The notes: a model not told the origin generated them from the letters alone. 64,000 nucleotides of DNA from Candidatus Fermentithermobacillaceae bacterium (GCA_012842685.1 DUSI01000049.1:124001-188000), one strand, 5' to 3'. Positions 37,443 to 48,795 are shown, counted from the stretch's first letter. Translations and numbers: made by a program.

Positions 37443-37934
37443 GTGAAGCAGGCGGTCCTCAGGGATACACCCATAGGCCCCCTCACCATAGCGGCCCACT
37501 CTGGAAAGATCTGCGCCGTTTCGTTTGGGGACAGGCTGTCTAACGTCTCGATAGACGAGACACAACAGGTGGAGGAGCCGGCGCTGGGGAGCGAGTCCGT
37601 CCTCCGGCAGGCGATCCGGGAACTTGAAGCCTACTTCAGGGGAGCTCTCAGAGACTTCACGGTGCCCGTGAGTCTCGAGGGTCCGCCCTTTTACGTCAGA
37701 GTCTGGGAGCACCTGAGGCGCATTCCCTTCGGCCAGGTAGAAACCTACGGCCAGATCGCGACGTCTCTCCACCGGCCCGGAGGAGCGAGGGCCGTCGGGA
37801 ACGCATGCGGCGCGAATCCGGTAGCCGTTATCGTCCCTTGCCACAGAGTAGTAGCCTCGGGAGGCCTGGGCGGCTATGGCGGAGGGCTAGACGTAAAGAC
37901 GTGGCTTTTGAGACACGAAGGCTCCCTGCGCTAG
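37443..37934 (+). CDS. ogt: methylated-DNA--[protein]-cysteine S-methyltransferase
   Basis: RIPFGQVETYGQIA, ARAVGNACGANPVAVIVPCHRVVASGGLGGYGGGLDVKTWLLRHE; GTG start after GGGGAGGAG. Confidence 0.93.
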   Translation: MKQAVLRDTPIGPLTIAAHSGKICAVSFGDRLSNVSIDETQQVEEPALGSESVLRQAIRELEAYFRGALRDFTVPVSLEGPPFYVRVWEHLRRIPFGQVETYGQIATSLHRPGGARAVGNACGANPVAVIVPCHRVVASGGLGGYGGGLDVKTWLLRHEGSLR

Positions 37935-37985
37935 AACCGCCAAGACCCGGGGCCCCTTCGCTGGACCTTGGCCGGCCTATCGCCC

Positions 37986-40031
37986 TCAGCCGCCGGGCCG
38001 GCCGGTCATGAGTGCGACTTGCAGTTCGTCCACGCTATAGATGGGTGCCCCGCAAGTGAATTGCCTGCAGATGACCGCTCTTGGACGGCCTTCTTTCGGG
38101 ATTTCGTCCTCGAGAACGACGAGGCCGTTTGGCAAGTAGAGCCTCCTTACGTAGCTTATCATCGCCTGGACGGCCGGGTCGTCCCTTCTCCCCGCGATGC
38201 GGATGTCCAGCGCCCCTCCCGCGGCGTAGTCTACGGCCGAAAGGAGGTGGGAGTAGGCCATGGGATTTGCCATGAGCTCGGGGAGCATCTGCGAGATGGC
38301 TTCGTCGGCCAGTTTCCCAAGATCTTCGGCCTCGAGAAGATGGGAAAGCCTGAGGATATCCATGATTGCGGCGGAGTTCCCTGAAGGTACGGCCCCGTCG
38401 AAAACCTCCTTGGGCCTGACGATGAGCTCCTCGGCGTCTTTGGCCGTGAGGAAAAACCCTTTGCCGTCAGGGTCCCAGAATCTGTCCACCATTTCCCTGG
38501 CCAGCTTCTCGGCGCGTTTCAGGTATATATCCTCGAAAGTGGCCTGGTACATCTCTATGAGGGCCCATACGAGGAAGGCGTAGTCGTCCAGGTATGCCTT
38601 GTAGGCGACATGTCCGTCGCGGTACCTGGCGTGCAGCTCCCCGTCCTTCACGTTCCTTTCAAGGATGAACTCCAGGCACGCCTGAGCCATGTCGAGGTAA
38701 TCCGGATCGCTGAAGGCCCTCGCAGCCTTGGCCAGGGCAGCCGCAGCGATGCCGTTTAGAGACGTGAGGATCTTGTCGTCGGTATGGGGCCTTACGCGCT
38801 CGTCGCGCCTGGCGAGGATCCTCTTCCGGCACCGTTCCATGGCCGGCGACCTTGGCGGCAACACGACGTCTAAGTCGCCATCCTTCTCTCGAACGACCAG
38901 GTGGGGCACCGACTTACCCTTGAAGTTTCCCTGATCTGTTATCCCGTAGGTCCTGAGGAACCGTTCCGCGTCGTCATCGAGCACTTCTCTTACTTCTCCG
39001 GGCGTCCACAGGTAGTACTTGCCCTCTTCCCCTTCTGACTCGGCATCTATCGCCGTGTAGAAGGCGCCATCCGGCGACTTCATCTCCCGGTCCAGGAACG
39101 AAGCTATCTCCCATACCACTTCCCTGTAGAAGCTTTTTTGAGTCGCCTGAGCCATGTCCGTGAAGGCCATCATCATGAGGGCGTTGTCGTAGAGCATCTT
39201 CTCGAAGTGGGGCACCATCCACTTGGAATCGGTTGAGTAACGGAAAAAGCCGAACCCTATGTGGTCGTATATCCCGCCCGCGTAGATGCGCTTCAGTGTG
39301 GTGTCCACCATCTCGAACGCTCGTTTTTCCCCCGTCCTCTTCCAGTACTGTAGGAGGAACATGAGGTTATGAGGGCTCGGGAACTTGGGAGCCGCCCCGA
39401 ACCCCCCGTATTCCTTGTCAAACGCGGCGTGGAAATGGCGGAATCCCTGCTTAAGTGCCGATTCGTGGGAGGCCTCTCGATTTCCTGCCCGGAGGGCATC
39501 GTCCTCGGGGAATCCGGCTTCGCGAACACCCCTCCGGAGCGCGGCCGCTATCTTTTCGGCGTGTCCTAGGAGGACCTCTCTGTCTTTTGCCCAGGCTTCC
39601 GCTAGGACGTTCAGCACGTCTACGAGACCTGGAAGGCCGTACCTTGCCCGTTTGGGAAGGTACGTGCCGACCCAGAACGGTTTCTTGTCGGGGGTCATGA
39701 CGACCGACAGCGGCCAGCCGCCACTGCCCGTAAGCATCCTGCAGACGGTCATGTAGACGTGATCCACATCAGGCCTTTCTTCCCTGTCCACCTTAACCGC
39801 TACGTAATGGCGGTTTAAGATCCCGGCCACTTCTTCGTCTTCGAAAGACTCCCGGGCCATCACGTGGCACCAGTGGCAAGTGCTGTATCCGATGCTCAGA
39901 AAAACCGGCCTATCCAAGGCTTTCGCCCGCTCGAAAGCTTCCTCGCACCACGGATACCAGTCCACCGGATTTCGGGCGTGCTGCAAGAGGTAAGGGCTCT
40001 TTTCGTGAATAAGCCTGTTGGTGAAGCTCAT
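37986..40031 (-). CDS. thioredoxin domain-containing protein (DUF255/YyaL, SPATA20-like)
   Basis: [54 protein letters not shown]. Confidence 0.94.
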   Translation of the reverse strand: MSFTNRLIHEKSPYLLQHARNPVDWYPWCEEAFERAKALDRPVFLSIGYSTCHWCHVMARESFEDEEVAGILNRHYVAVKVDREERPDVDHVYMTVCRMLTGSGGWPLSVVMTPDKKPFWVGTYLPKRARYGLPGLVDVLNVLAEAWAKDREVLLGHAEKIAAALRRGVREAGFPEDDALRAGNREASHESALKQGFRHFHAAFDKEYGGFGAAPKFPSPHNLMFLLQYWKRTGEKRAFEMVDTTLKRIYAGGIYDHIGFGFFRYSTDSKWMVPHFEKMLYDNALMMMAFTDMAQATQKSFYREVVWEIASFLDREMKSPDGAFYTAIDAESEGEEGKYYLWTPGEVREVLDDDAERFLRTYGITDQGNFKGKSVPHLVVREKDGDLDVVLPPRSPAMERCRKRILARRDERVRPHTDDKILTSLNGIAAAALAKAARAFSDPDYLDMAQACLEFILERNVKDGELHARYRDGHVAYKAYLDDYAFLVWALIEMYQATFEDIYLKRAEKLAREMVDRFWDPDGKGFFLTAKDAEELIVRPKEVFDGAVPSGNSAAIMDILRLSHLLEAEDLGKLADEAISQMLPELMANPMAYSHLLSAVDYAAGGALDIRIAGRRDDPAVQAMISYVRRLYLPNGLVVLEDEIPKEGRPRAVICRQFTCGAPIYSVDELQVALMTGRPGG

Positions 40032-40152
40032 GCCGACCCTCCTCGCGTCGTCGTTCCCTAGTCTTCCCCGCTCGAGGGAGGAGCCGAGCTTTTCAGAATG
40101 TCCTCCAGAGGTACCCAGACCCTCCAGCGCATCTCTAGGGACCCGCAAATCA

Positions 40153-40181
40153 GAAAGCCGCGCTTCCTAAGCGCGGCTTTC
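40153..40181. terminator. rho-independent terminator
   Basis: GAAAGCCGCGCTT-cct-AAGCGCGGCTTTC, perfect 13-bp stem. Confidence 0.85.
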
Positions 40182-40197
40182 CGTTCTCCCTTCACTA

Positions 40198-41616
40198 TCA
40201 CGACCTCTTGAAGAACTCATCCAGGGGAAGCGGCCGGTCTTTCGGGAAGGGGCATTTGTAGGGCGAGTCTTTGGTCTTTTCCTTGAACTCGGCCTGAGCC
40301 TTGGCTATCTCTTCGGGATGCTCTACCAGATCCCACCCGCACAGGGCCATAGTCTTGGCAGCGACCATCATGCCCTTCTTCCCTATGGAGCTGCCCGACG
40401 ACGCCACGTTCTGCCAGGAGTGGCCGGGGCAACCGATCGGGACGGTCGACGCCGACATCTGCACCGTAGGGACTATCCAGCTCACGTCGCCCACGTCGGT
40501 GGAACCGCCTCCGGTCCTCCCCTTTCCTCTTGGAGGAATAAGGATCGTGGCGAGGGGCTTTTCTCTGAGCTCGGGGAACTCCCCGAAATCGGGATTCCTC
40601 AGCATGTTCTGCACCGAGTTCGGGTCGAAGGTGGACGCGAGCTTCCTCGCGAACTCCATGTCTTCCTCGTCAAACTTGGGCGGCCCCACCCTCTGGAGGT
40701 TTCTCCACATGACTTCGGCGAGGGCCTCATTGAGGAGCACCTCGTAGCATCCTGTGAGGAAGTTCACGTCGTGGGTGGTTCCCGTCATGAGGGCTGCGCC
40801 TTTGGCGATATCCAGGAGTCTCGCGTAGATCTCCTCAACCTGGCTGCGCCTGGGGGCCCGAACGAAATACCACACCTCGGCCTCGGCCGGCACGACGTTG
40901 GGCTGGCCTCCGCCCTCGGTTATCACATAGTGGATCCTGGCATCGGGTATGACGTGTTCACGCAGGTAGTTGGCTCCCACGTTCATGAGCTCCACGGCGT
41001 CCAGGGCCGACCGCCCGTTGTGCGGATCTCCCGCGGCGTGGGCCGTCTTGCCGTGGAACCTGAATTTCACCGAGTTCATAGCCGTGCCGCTGCCCATGCT
41101 CACGGTGGTAAGGGCCCCGGGGTGCCATGTGATGGCCACATCCAGATCGTCAAACACTCCTGACCTTGCCATATATACCTTGCCCGCCAGGAGCTCTTCC
41201 GCGGGGCATCCGTAGTACCTCACCGTACCGGTCTTGCCGGCCTGGGCCAGTGCTTCCTTAAGAGCCAGGGCGGCTCCCAGGGCTGCGGTGCCCAGGAGGT
41301 TGTGGCCACACCCGTGTCCGGGCGCGCCGGGCACGACGGGCTTCCGCTCCGGCGCGACTTCTTGAGATATGCCGGCCAGGGCGTCAAATTCTCCCAGGAA
41401 ACCTATGATGGGACGGCCGCTGCCCCATTCGGCTATGAACGCGGTGGGGACATCCGCCACGCCTCTCTTTACGCTGAAGCCGTTTGCCTCGAGGTAGTCG
41501 GCCTGAACCTTGGAAGACTTAATCTCCTGGAACCCGAGTTCAGCCGCTTTCCAGACTTCGTCCGCTATCCCGTACAGTTCAGGTGCTTTCTTGTCGAGGA
41601 AAGATATTATGTCCAA
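40198..41616 (-). CDS. M20-family amidohydrolase (aminobenzoyl-glutamate utilisation protein B-like)
   Basis: GELGFQEIKSSK-like N-terminus, FLGEFDAL, PGHGCGHNLLGTAALGAA, GGSTDVGDVSW. Confidence 0.9.
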   Translation of the reverse strand: MDIISFLDKKAPELYGIADEVWKAAELGFQEIKSSKVQADYLEANGFSVKRGVADVPTAFIAEWGSGRPIIGFLGEFDALAGISQEVAPERKPVVPGAPGHGCGHNLLGTAALGAALALKEALAQAGKTGTVRYYGCPAEELLAGKVYMARSGVFDDLDVAITWHPGALTTVSMGSGTAMNSVKFRFHGKTAHAAGDPHNGRSALDAVELMNVGANYLREHVIPDARIHYVITEGGGQPNVVPAEAEVWYFVRAPRRSQVEEIYARLLDIAKGAALMTGTTHDVNFLTGCYEVLLNEALAEVMWRNLQRVGPPKFDEEDMEFARKLASTFDPNSVQNMLRNPDFGEFPELREKPLATILIPPRGKGRTGGGSTDVGDVSWIVPTVQMSASTVPIGCPGHSWQNVASSGSSIGKKGMMVAAKTMALCGWDLVEHPEEIAKAQAEFKEKTKDSPYKCPFPKDRPLPLDEFFKRS

Positions 41617-41669
41617 TGCTCCCGCCTCCTTGGGGAAGACTTCAATAGGGTCACGAAGGATTCCTGCCT

Positions 41670-42953
41670 CTAGCCCCCGGCTTCCCGGGATAGGCCGGAT
41701 AGTGTGCTGTGGTCAGAACCGTTGTCTGAAGCGGCGGAAGTGCTCGGCTCCTCTGACTGGTCTCGAGCCGAGGACTCAGCCGCATTTATGGGCAGTACCA
41801 GGGTGAAAGTGGAACCTTGGCCAGGTTCGCTGTTCACGAGTACCTTTCCACCGTGTGCCTCGGCGATATGGCGTACTATGCAAAGGCCAAGACCGAGGCC
41901 CTTTGCCCCAGAACCTTCCACGCGGTAGAAACGGTCGAAGATCTTTGGGATGTGTGTGGAATCGATGCCGAGTCCTCGGTCTCTCACCGAGATGTGGACG
42001 GTTTCATCGTCTACCGCCAGGGAGACTTCAACCCTCGTCTCAGGTGGAGAATACTGGATCGCGTTGGTAATGAGGTTCTCCAGGCACCTTTCTACGCGGT
42101 CAGCGTCGACCACGGCCCGCACGTCATCCTCGGGGAGGCAGAGAGAGATCTCCTTGACGCACGGCCAAGACCTGTACCTGTCGATCACGTCCGAGACGAG
42201 CCTCTTCACATCTGTCTCCCTGGGCCTCAGGGACCATAGCCCCGCATCATAGCTGAGCGACTCCACCAGGTGGTCAAGCATGGCGCTTATGCGCTTGCCG
42301 CTCTTGAGTATGGCCTGGGCGGCCCTGTTTTCGTCGTGCAGGCCCTTGAGCCTCGTCTCCTTCTCAAGAAGCTGAGCCTGCGTGAGCAGCACGGATAGAG
42401 GATTCCTCAGGTCGTGGGACGTTGCCCTAAGGTAATCCTTCTGCTGTTCGGCGTACCGGTGCATGTCGGTGACATCACGGTACGTAAGGACCACAAGGGC
42501 CGGTTTGCCGTCTTCCCGGATAAGCGACCCGCTGAACTGAAACACCCTGACCGATCCGTCGTTTCTCTCGGCCAAGAACTCGAGACGCTTGACTTCCTCT
42601 CCCCTCAAGATCCTGGCGACGGGATCCTGACCCTGAGGGACCGGCGTGCCGTCCATGTACCTGAGGCGGACCTGGTAGTCCGGCCTCGTTTCCTCCCCCG
42701 GTCTTAGGAGGAGCATCTCTCTGGCGGCCTTGTTCCGCATTATCACGCGGCCCTGGGTATCCGTGACCGTCACTGCTTCTGTCAGGTTCTTGAGAATAGC
42801 GTGAAGCGATCTCGTGATAAGTTCGGGTGTGGAGTTCTCCTGCAGCTTGAGGGACCTCAAAGCTCTCATCCTTCCCGCAGGGACTACCGGAACTCCTGCA
42901 ATGTAGGGAATCTTCGCTCGAGCTTCTGAAATTCCTTTCTTTGGCACGTCCAA
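41670..42953 (-). CDS. PAS-domain sensor histidine kinase
   Basis: PAS region, H-box YLRATSHDLRNPLSVL, N-box LENLITNAIQYSPPETRVEVSLAV, KGLGLGLCIVRHIAEAHGG. Confidence 0.92.
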   Translation of the reverse strand: MDVPKKGISEARAKIPYIAGVPVVPAGRMRALRSLKLQENSTPELITRSLHAILKNLTEAVTVTDTQGRVIMRNKAAREMLLLRPGEETRPDYQVRLRYMDGTPVPQGQDPVARILRGEEVKRLEFLAERNDGSVRVFQFSGSLIREDGKPALVVLTYRDVTDMHRYAEQQKDYLRATSHDLRNPLSVLLTQAQLLEKETRLKGLHDENRAAQAILKSGKRISAMLDHLVESLSYDAGLWSLRPRETDVKRLVSDVIDRYRSWPCVKEISLCLPEDDVRAVVDADRVERCLENLITNAIQYSPPETRVEVSLAVDDETVHISVRDRGLGIDSTHIPKIFDRFYRVEGSGAKGLGLGLCIVRHIAEAHGGKVLVNSEPGQGSTFTLVLPINAAESSARDQSEEPSTSAASDNGSDHSTLSGLSREAGG

Positions 42954-43002
42954 ATTTTGGTAAAGCTACAACGGGCAAAGTCTGCTGGTCTCCATGGAGC
43001 TT

Positions 43003-43995
43003 CTACCCCTCACGGGAGTGCCATCTCCAGGCGGTCTCGACGATCTCCCGCAAGGAAGAGTGGGACGGGGACCATCCAAGGACTTCTCTCGCCCTGGCGC
43101 ATTGGGCGACCAAGATAGCAGGGTCGCCCGGCCTTCGCTCCCCGATTAAGTACGGCACTTTCTTCCCGGAAACCTCCTCCACGGCCTTGATGATCTCGAG
43201 GACCGAGAAACCCGCCCCGGTCCCCAAGTTGAGCGCCGTGGTCTCAAGTCCCTCGGACAGCGCTTTGAGAGCCAAGACGTGGGCTTCCGCCAAATCGCTC
43301 ACGTGTATGTAGTCGCGTACGCACGTGCCGTCTGGGGTCGGGTAGTCGTCCCCGAAGACGGTGATGGGCTCTCCCGTGAGCGCCGCGCGGATCACCAGGG
43401 GGATTAGGTGGGTCTCTGGGTCGTGCTCCTCGCCGAGTCTCCCCGAAGGGTCCGCTCCCGCCGCGTTGAAATACCGCAAGGAGACGGACCTCAGCCCATA
43501 GGCCTTGTCGTACCAGAGGAGGGCTCTTTCGAAAAAGACCTTGGATTCCCCGTAGGGGCTCAGAGGTCTGAGAGGTGCTGTCTCGGGTATGGGCACAGAC
43601 TCAGGGTCTCCGTACACTGCGGCTGACGAAGAAAAGACGATTTTCTTCACTCCGGCTCTAACCATGCTCGAAAGCAGGGAAATACCGCCCGCAACGTTCC
43701 TCCGGAAGTATTTGTCGGGGTTTCGCATGGACTCACCCACGAGGCTTTCCGAAGCGAAATGCAGCACGGCGTCGAACTTCCACTCGGTGAACACGTCGGA
43801 TAGGGCTCTCTCGTCTGAAAGCTCCCCAATCACCAGGGGCACTCCCTGGATGAACTCGGGATGCCCTCGAGAGAGGTCGTCGAAGACCACTACGTCGTAG
43901 CCTGCCTCGAGCAGTGCCTTTACGGTGTGAGACCCGATGTAGCCGGCTCCTCCGGTCACCAAGACGCTGGATGCGGAAGACCGCTCGCGCCGCAC
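43003..43995 (-). CDS. galE: UDP-glucose 4-epimerase
   Basis: VLVTGGAGYIGSHTVKALLEAGYDVVVFDDLS, SSSAAVYGDPE, SPYGESKVFFE, GTCVRDYIHVSDLAEAH. Confidence 0.95.
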   Translation of the reverse strand: MRRERSSASSVLVTGGAGYIGSHTVKALLEAGYDVVVFDDLSRGHPEFIQGVPLVIGELSDERALSDVFTEWKFDAVLHFASESLVGESMRNPDKYFRRNVAGGISLLSSMVRAGVKKIVFSSSAAVYGDPESVPIPETAPLRPLSPYGESKVFFERALLWYDKAYGLRSVSLRYFNAAGADPSGRLGEEHDPETHLIPLVIRAALTGEPITVFGDDYPTPDGTCVRDYIHVSDLAEAHVLALKALSEGLETTALNLGTGAGFSVLEIIKAVEEVSGKKVPYLIGERRPGDPAILVAQCARAREVLGWSPSHSSLREIVETAWRWHSREG

Positions 43996-44316
43996 GTTTC
44001 TTCCTCCCCGGTTGGTTCGCTTACCACCTGGGTGTTGGCCTACCGTTCGCTTTCTGCTTCTCTTGACGACTGGGCTTCTCCGCTACCCTAAGAGTAATCG
44101 ATCCAGAGGACTAAGCTCCGGGCTTCCTCATGCGTCTATAATATCCCGAGGCTTGTCCCGGCGCCATACTTCAACGCCAACCCGTGGCCCACATTGGCCA
44201 GTCCATTCCGCTCACTTCAGGTTCCAATCAGCAGGATTCCTAGCCTCAAAAATAGAAGGAGCCAATGGTACAATGTGCTTGTACTTGTGCTTGCACTCAA
44301 AAAGGAGGCATCCGCG

Positions 44317-46104
44317 ATGTATCAGGTACGCCATGAGAAGCTGAACCAGTGGGTTCGCGAAGTGGCGGAGCTTTGCCAGCCTGACTCCATCTACTGGTGC
44401 GACGGCAGCAAAGAAGAGTACGACAGACTTATGGATGAAATGGTCAAGAGCGGGATGGCCACTAAGCTGGCCAAAAGGCCCAACAGCTACCTCTTCCGCT
44501 CTGACCCGAGCGACGTAGCCAGGGTTGAAGACCGCACCTTCATCGGGACCCAGAAGCAAGAGGACGCCGGCCCGACCAACAACTGGATCCAGGCCGACGA
44601 ACTCAAGAAGACCATGCTGGAGCTGTACAAGGGATGCATGCGTGGGCGCACTATGTACATCATCCCCTTCTCCATGGGACCCATCGGTTCGCCCATGTCC
44701 CGCATAGGCGTGGAGATCACCGATAGCCCGTACGTGGTCTGCAACATGCACATCATGACCAGAGTTGGACCTGAGGTCATCGAGGCCCTGGGCACCGACG
44801 GAGACTTCGTTAAGTGCCTGCATTCTGTAGGCGCACCTCTCGAGCCCGGCCAGAAAGACGCCCTCTGGCCGTGTGCCCCGATGGAGAAGAAGTACATCAG
44901 CCACTTCCCCGAGGAGGACACCATTTGGTCCTATGGCTCGGGATACGGTGGAAACGCCCTCCTGGGTAAGAAGTGCTTCGCCCTCCGCATAGCCTCAACC
45001 ATCGCCCGCAGAGAAGGCTGGATGGCCGAACACATGCTTATCCTGAGGCTCACCAGCCCCGAAGGCAAGCAGTACCATATCTGCGGCGCCTTCCCGTCGG
45101 CTTGCGGAAAGACCAACCTGGCCATGATCCACCCGACCATCCCCGGCTGGAAAGCCGAATGCCTGGGCGACGACATCGCCTGGATGAAGATCGGTCCCGA
45201 CGGCAGGCTCTACGCCATCAACCCCGAGGCAGGCTTCTTCGGAGTGGCGCCGGGTACATCTTACAAGACCAACCCGTCGGCCATGGACACCCTCAAGGAG
45301 AACACCATCTTCACCAACTGCGCTCTCACGGACGACGGAGACGTATGGTGGGAAGGCATGGGGCCGGCCCCCGATCACCTCATCGACTGGAGGGGCAGGG
45401 ACTGGAATCCTTCCATGAATGAACCTGCCGCCCACCCGAACGCTAGATTTACCGCGCCTGCCAGGCAGTGCCCGGTCATATGCCCCGACTGGGAGAAGCC
45501 TGAAGGCGTGCCCGTTGATATCTTCATCTTCGGTGGGCGCCGCGCGAAGAACATCCCGCTGGTCATCGAAGCCTTCGATTGGGACCACGGCGTGTTCCTG
45601 GGCGCCACGGCCTCGTCCGAAACCACCGCGGCCAACATCGGCGCCATCGGCAAGATAAGGCGCGATCCCTTCGCCATGAAGCCTTTCTGCGGCTACAACA
45701 TGGGAGATTATTTCGCCCACTGGCTCACGATGGGTGACAGGCTGGGCAGCAAAGCGCCTAAGATCTTCTACGTGAACTGGTTCAGGAAGGGCGAAGACGG
45801 CAGGTGGCTCTGGCCCGGATTCGGCGAGAACAGCCGCGTCCTCAAGTGGATGTGCGAGAGGCTCGAAGGCAAGGCCGAGGCCAAGGAAACCCCCATCGGA
45901 CTACTTCCCACGCCCGACGCCCTTGACCTCACCGGTCTCGACATACCCAAGGAGGACCTGGAAGAACTCCTCAGCGTCGATGTGGAAGCCTGGAAGACCG
46001 AGATCCAGGACCTCGACGAGCACTTCGGTCAGTTTGGCGACAGGCTGCCGAGGAGGCTCGCGGACCAGCTCGACGCCCTCAAGAAGAGGCTGGGTGTGAA
46101 GTAA
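44317..46104 (+). CDS. pckG: phosphoenolpyruvate carboxykinase (GTP)
   Basis: [68 protein letters not shown]-type PEPCK. Confidence 0.96.
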   Translation: MYQVRHEKLNQWVREVAELCQPDSIYWCDGSKEEYDRLMDEMVKSGMATKLAKRPNSYLFRSDPSDVARVEDRTFIGTQKQEDAGPTNNWIQADELKKTMLELYKGCMRGRTMYIIPFSMGPIGSPMSRIGVEITDSPYVVCNMHIMTRVGPEVIEALGTDGDFVKCLHSVGAPLEPGQKDALWPCAPMEKKYISHFPEEDTIWSYGSGYGGNALLGKKCFALRIASTIARREGWMAEHMLILRLTSPEGKQYHICGAFPSACGKTNLAMIHPTIPGWKAECLGDDIAWMKIGPDGRLYAINPEAGFFGVAPGTSYKTNPSAMDTLKENTIFTNCALTDDGDVWWEGMGPAPDHLIDWRGRDWNPSMNEPAAHPNARFTAPARQCPVICPDWEKPEGVPVDIFIFGGRRAKNIPLVIEAFDWDHGVFLGATASSETTAANIGAIGKIRRDPFAMKPFCGYNMGDYFAHWLTMGDRLGSKAPKIFYVNWFRKGEDGRWLWPGFGENSRVLKWMCERLEGKAEAKETPIGLLPTPDALDLTGLDIPKEDLEELLSVDVEAWKTEIQDLDEHFGQFGDRLPRRLADQLDALKKRLGVK

Positions 46105-46172
46105 TCGAGAAGAGGTTGCCATAGGCCTCGCGTCGCGGGATCGCGGCGCGGGCAGGTCATCGACGGATAACT

Positions 46173-46208
46173 GAAAGCGGATTTCCCTGAGCGGGAAATC
46201 CGCTTTTC
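46173..46208. terminator. rho-independent terminator after pckG
   Basis: GAAAGCGGATTTCC-ctgagc-GGGAAATCCGCTTTTC. Confidence 0.85.
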
Positions 46209-46408
46209 ATGCTTGGGTCAATGCTATCCCAGAGCTCATCGCCCCGAGTCATAGACTCCAAGATGCTGCCTCCTCAGCCGTAGCGCCGCATGTGCAAGCA
46301 CACACGCGACCCAATTTTCCACTCCGTGAAAGCCGGGACGCGTTTCTCGAGATACCTTTTCCGGTTCGAAGGTCCCATAGATTCCCGTCACCGGTCTAGC
46401 GCGATGGG

Positions 46409-48433
46409 TTACTCGCTCTTGGAGATGACCTCAAGACCGCTTCCGTCCGTGCGCATCCGGTACAAGGTGTAGGCAACACCGTATGGAACCGTCTTGCTCG
46501 GCGACGTGGTCTCGAAGAAAACCCAGCCTTCTTGTACGCAGATGGCCCAGCACTGGGCGTCTTCGTCTAGAGTCGCCACTACCCGAACCTCGCTGCCGTC
46601 AAGCCTCATCCTCCGGATGGCGAGTGAAACCGACCGGTCGGGGTCATCGGTTCCGGACGCTTCTGTAGCGAAGTACACCCACCCACCCGCTACATTAAGT
46701 CCCTGACAGCGGTAATCCCCGAAAAGACGCTGAACATCGCTTCCATCGGTGCGTATGCGGTAAAGACAGCCGTCGTCGTATCTGACGCAATAGACCCATC
46801 CATCATGTACAACCAAGTAGGTGTGAACGAGGAAGTCGCTGATCTTCTCGACTGCCGAGCCGTCAGCCTTAGCCCGGTATAGACCTTTGCCGGTGTAGTA
46901 GACCCAGTCCCCGTCTATGTAGAACCGCGATACCACGTTCCTAACCACTGGTTCGGGTTCACCACCGTCAAGTCTTACACGATAGATGCTTTTCTCAAAT
47001 GTCTCGAAGTCGATCCCGCTGTAGTAGACGTAGTCGCCAAGTACAGTTACCTGCTGCGCCTCAACATGGGCTACTTCCTGGGGTTCGCCACCATCCACGG
47101 GGACGCGGAATATCCAGGGAGAACCGGAGTACTCATTGTTCGAGCTGTAGCTATAGTGATGGGGAGAGAAGACCAGCCAGTCTCCCCGTTTGTTCAGGTG
47201 AGAAGCCTCGGTATCAGCTATCTTTTCGCTTTCGCTTCCGTCTATCCTGGAGCGGTAGATCCCGTCATAGGTGGCGTAGTAGAGCCACCCATCTTCTCCT
47301 GTTGCGAGCCCCTTGTTCATCAGGTTGGCCATGAGAGGAGAGGTAGGCGGTGAGGAATACACACGGATGCATAGGTCGTCATTCCACCACTCCACCCACA
47401 TGCCCAGCGCTTCGCATATGAACCGGAAGGGCAGCATCAGCTCACCGTCCAGTAGCCTAGGGGGAACCTCCAGGGTCACAGCCTCGCCGTTCACAGAGGC
47501 TTCGTAGCTGGCAAGGACCAGGAGGAGCGTATCATCGCCCCTTGTGATGGTGATCCTCCCTGTGAGATTGTCGTGATCAACCTTGGCTCCCATGGCGGCA
47601 GATACGTAGCTGGAGGGCACGAGAGCACAGCCGTATTGATCCGCGCCCTCGAACTCGACTTGGGTATCCTCGAAGCAAACCCTCACCTTGGGGTGCTCAA
47701 GCGCCGGTCGGGTGGAAGTCTGACCGCCCGGGAAAGGCAGAATATTCCGTAATCTAAGTATCGCGACATAAGCCTGCTCCCGGGTGAGTGTGCCTTTCGG
47801 GTCGAACAGGTTGTTGCCGACGCCGACCATTATACCTGCTCGCTTAAGATTTGCCACGTGCCATTGGGTCAGGGGGTCCATCTGACTGTAATCGGTGTAC
47901 GGTTCGTCAGGGCCATATGGGAGGTCCGCCGCATACCAGTATAGGAGCGTGGCCGACAGGCTCCTGGCCGCCTCTTCCCTTGTTACGTTGCCATCGGGGT
48001 CGAAGTGATTCTCATCCCTTCCCTGGATTATGTTGAGGTAGCAGGCAGCCAAGACATTGCGGTCTAACGTGTCTGAGAACGGCGAGACCGTGAAATCGAA
48101 ATCGGTGCGTTGCATATGCGCCCGCAGCCACTCCTCCATGCTCGTTCCAGCCGCCTTCTCCATCACGATGATTAACAGGCGGCAGAACTCAGCCCTTGTT
48201 ATCGGTTTTGTGTAATCTCCGAGCATGTCCGCTGGGACAAGGCCTGCGGCGATAGCCTGTTTCACTTCGTCTTGCGCCCATGGCGAGGGGAAAGATGCGG
48301 CGTGGGAATGATTGCCTGTCACAGACACCACGCATATGGTAACCACTAGGATTACGAGAGAGATCCTACCAAGCCCCATCGCCCTACTCAGTGCTGGGCC
48401 ACAGCGCCCCTTGGATGCCACCATCAGGATCAC
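46409..48433 (-). CDS. secreted SLH-domain / copper-amine-oxidase-N-like / DUF5050 beta-propeller protein
   Basis: Signal-like N-terminus, SLH-like repeats (ITRAEFCRLLI, VTREEAARSL, LTREQAYVAIL), stalk-like domain (LMLPFRFICEALG), repeated DG(S/G)E...VYY(S/T)G units. Confidence 0.85.
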   Translation of the reverse strand: MILMVASKGRCGPALSRAMGLGRISLVILVVTICVVSVTGNHSHAASFPSPWAQDEVKQAIAAGLVPADMLGDYTKPITRAEFCRLLIIVMEKAAGTSMEEWLRAHMQRTDFDFTVSPFSDTLDRNVLAACYLNIIQGRDENHFDPDGNVTREEAARSLSATLLYWYAADLPYGPDEPYTDYSQMDPLTQWHVANLKRAGIMVGVGNNLFDPKGTLTREQAYVAILRLRNILPFPGGQTSTRPALEHPKVRVCFEDTQVEFEGADQYGCALVPSSYVSAAMGAKVDHDNLTGRITITRGDDTLLLVLASYEASVNGEAVTLEVPPRLLDGELMLPFRFICEALGMWVEWWNDDLCIRVYSSPPTSPLMANLMNKGLATGEDGWLYYATYDGIYRSRIDGSESEKIADTEASHLNKRGDWLVFSPHHYSYSSNNEYSGSPWIFRVPVDGGEPQEVAHVEAQQVTVLGDYVYYSGIDFETFEKSIYRVRLDGGEPEPVVRNVVSRFYIDGDWVYYTGKGLYRAKADGSAVEKISDFLVHTYLVVHDGWVYCVRYDDGCLYRIRTDGSDVQRLFGDYRCQGLNVAGGWVYFATEASGTDDPDRSVSLAIRRMRLDGSEVRVVATLDEDAQCWAICVQEGWVFFETTSPSKTVPYGVAYTLYRMRTDGSGLEVISKSE

Positions 48434-48606
48434 TCCTCAAAAAACGACTTACTGTGCACTGACGCAGACCGGCCGCCTGGCTACCAGACTGTCGTAGCCT
48501 TCCGCTCCGGCTGCCACTCGCTCGATTAGACGGGGACTCACATACTTCCTCCCAAGTTGTTCCAACCGCAATACACTTACGACCTAGTTTGGAGTGCTCG
48601 TACTAA

Positions 48607-48795
48607 TTGCTGAGAGGCACCAGCAGGAAAGAGACGCTCGGTCCCGAAGCCCTTAAGGCGGACATGGATAACCCGTTTGCCTTCTACCGCCTGTACAACC
48701 AAGCGGCGGAGAAAGCGGGAAGCCCGGTTCTCTCGCCCAAGGCCTTGCATGCGCTCGAGAGACTGGAGTACAAGTATCTCAGGTATGACGGCTGA
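48607..48795 (+). CDS. small hypothetical protein
   Basis: 62-aa ORF (TTG start) or 43 aa from ATG 48664: MDNPFAFYRLYNQAAEKAGSPVLSPKALHALERLEYKYLRYDG; tightly upstream of 48822 gene. Confidence 0.4.
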   Translation: MLRGTSRKETLGPEALKADMDNPFAFYRLYNQAAEKAGSPVLSPKALHALERLEYKYLRYDG

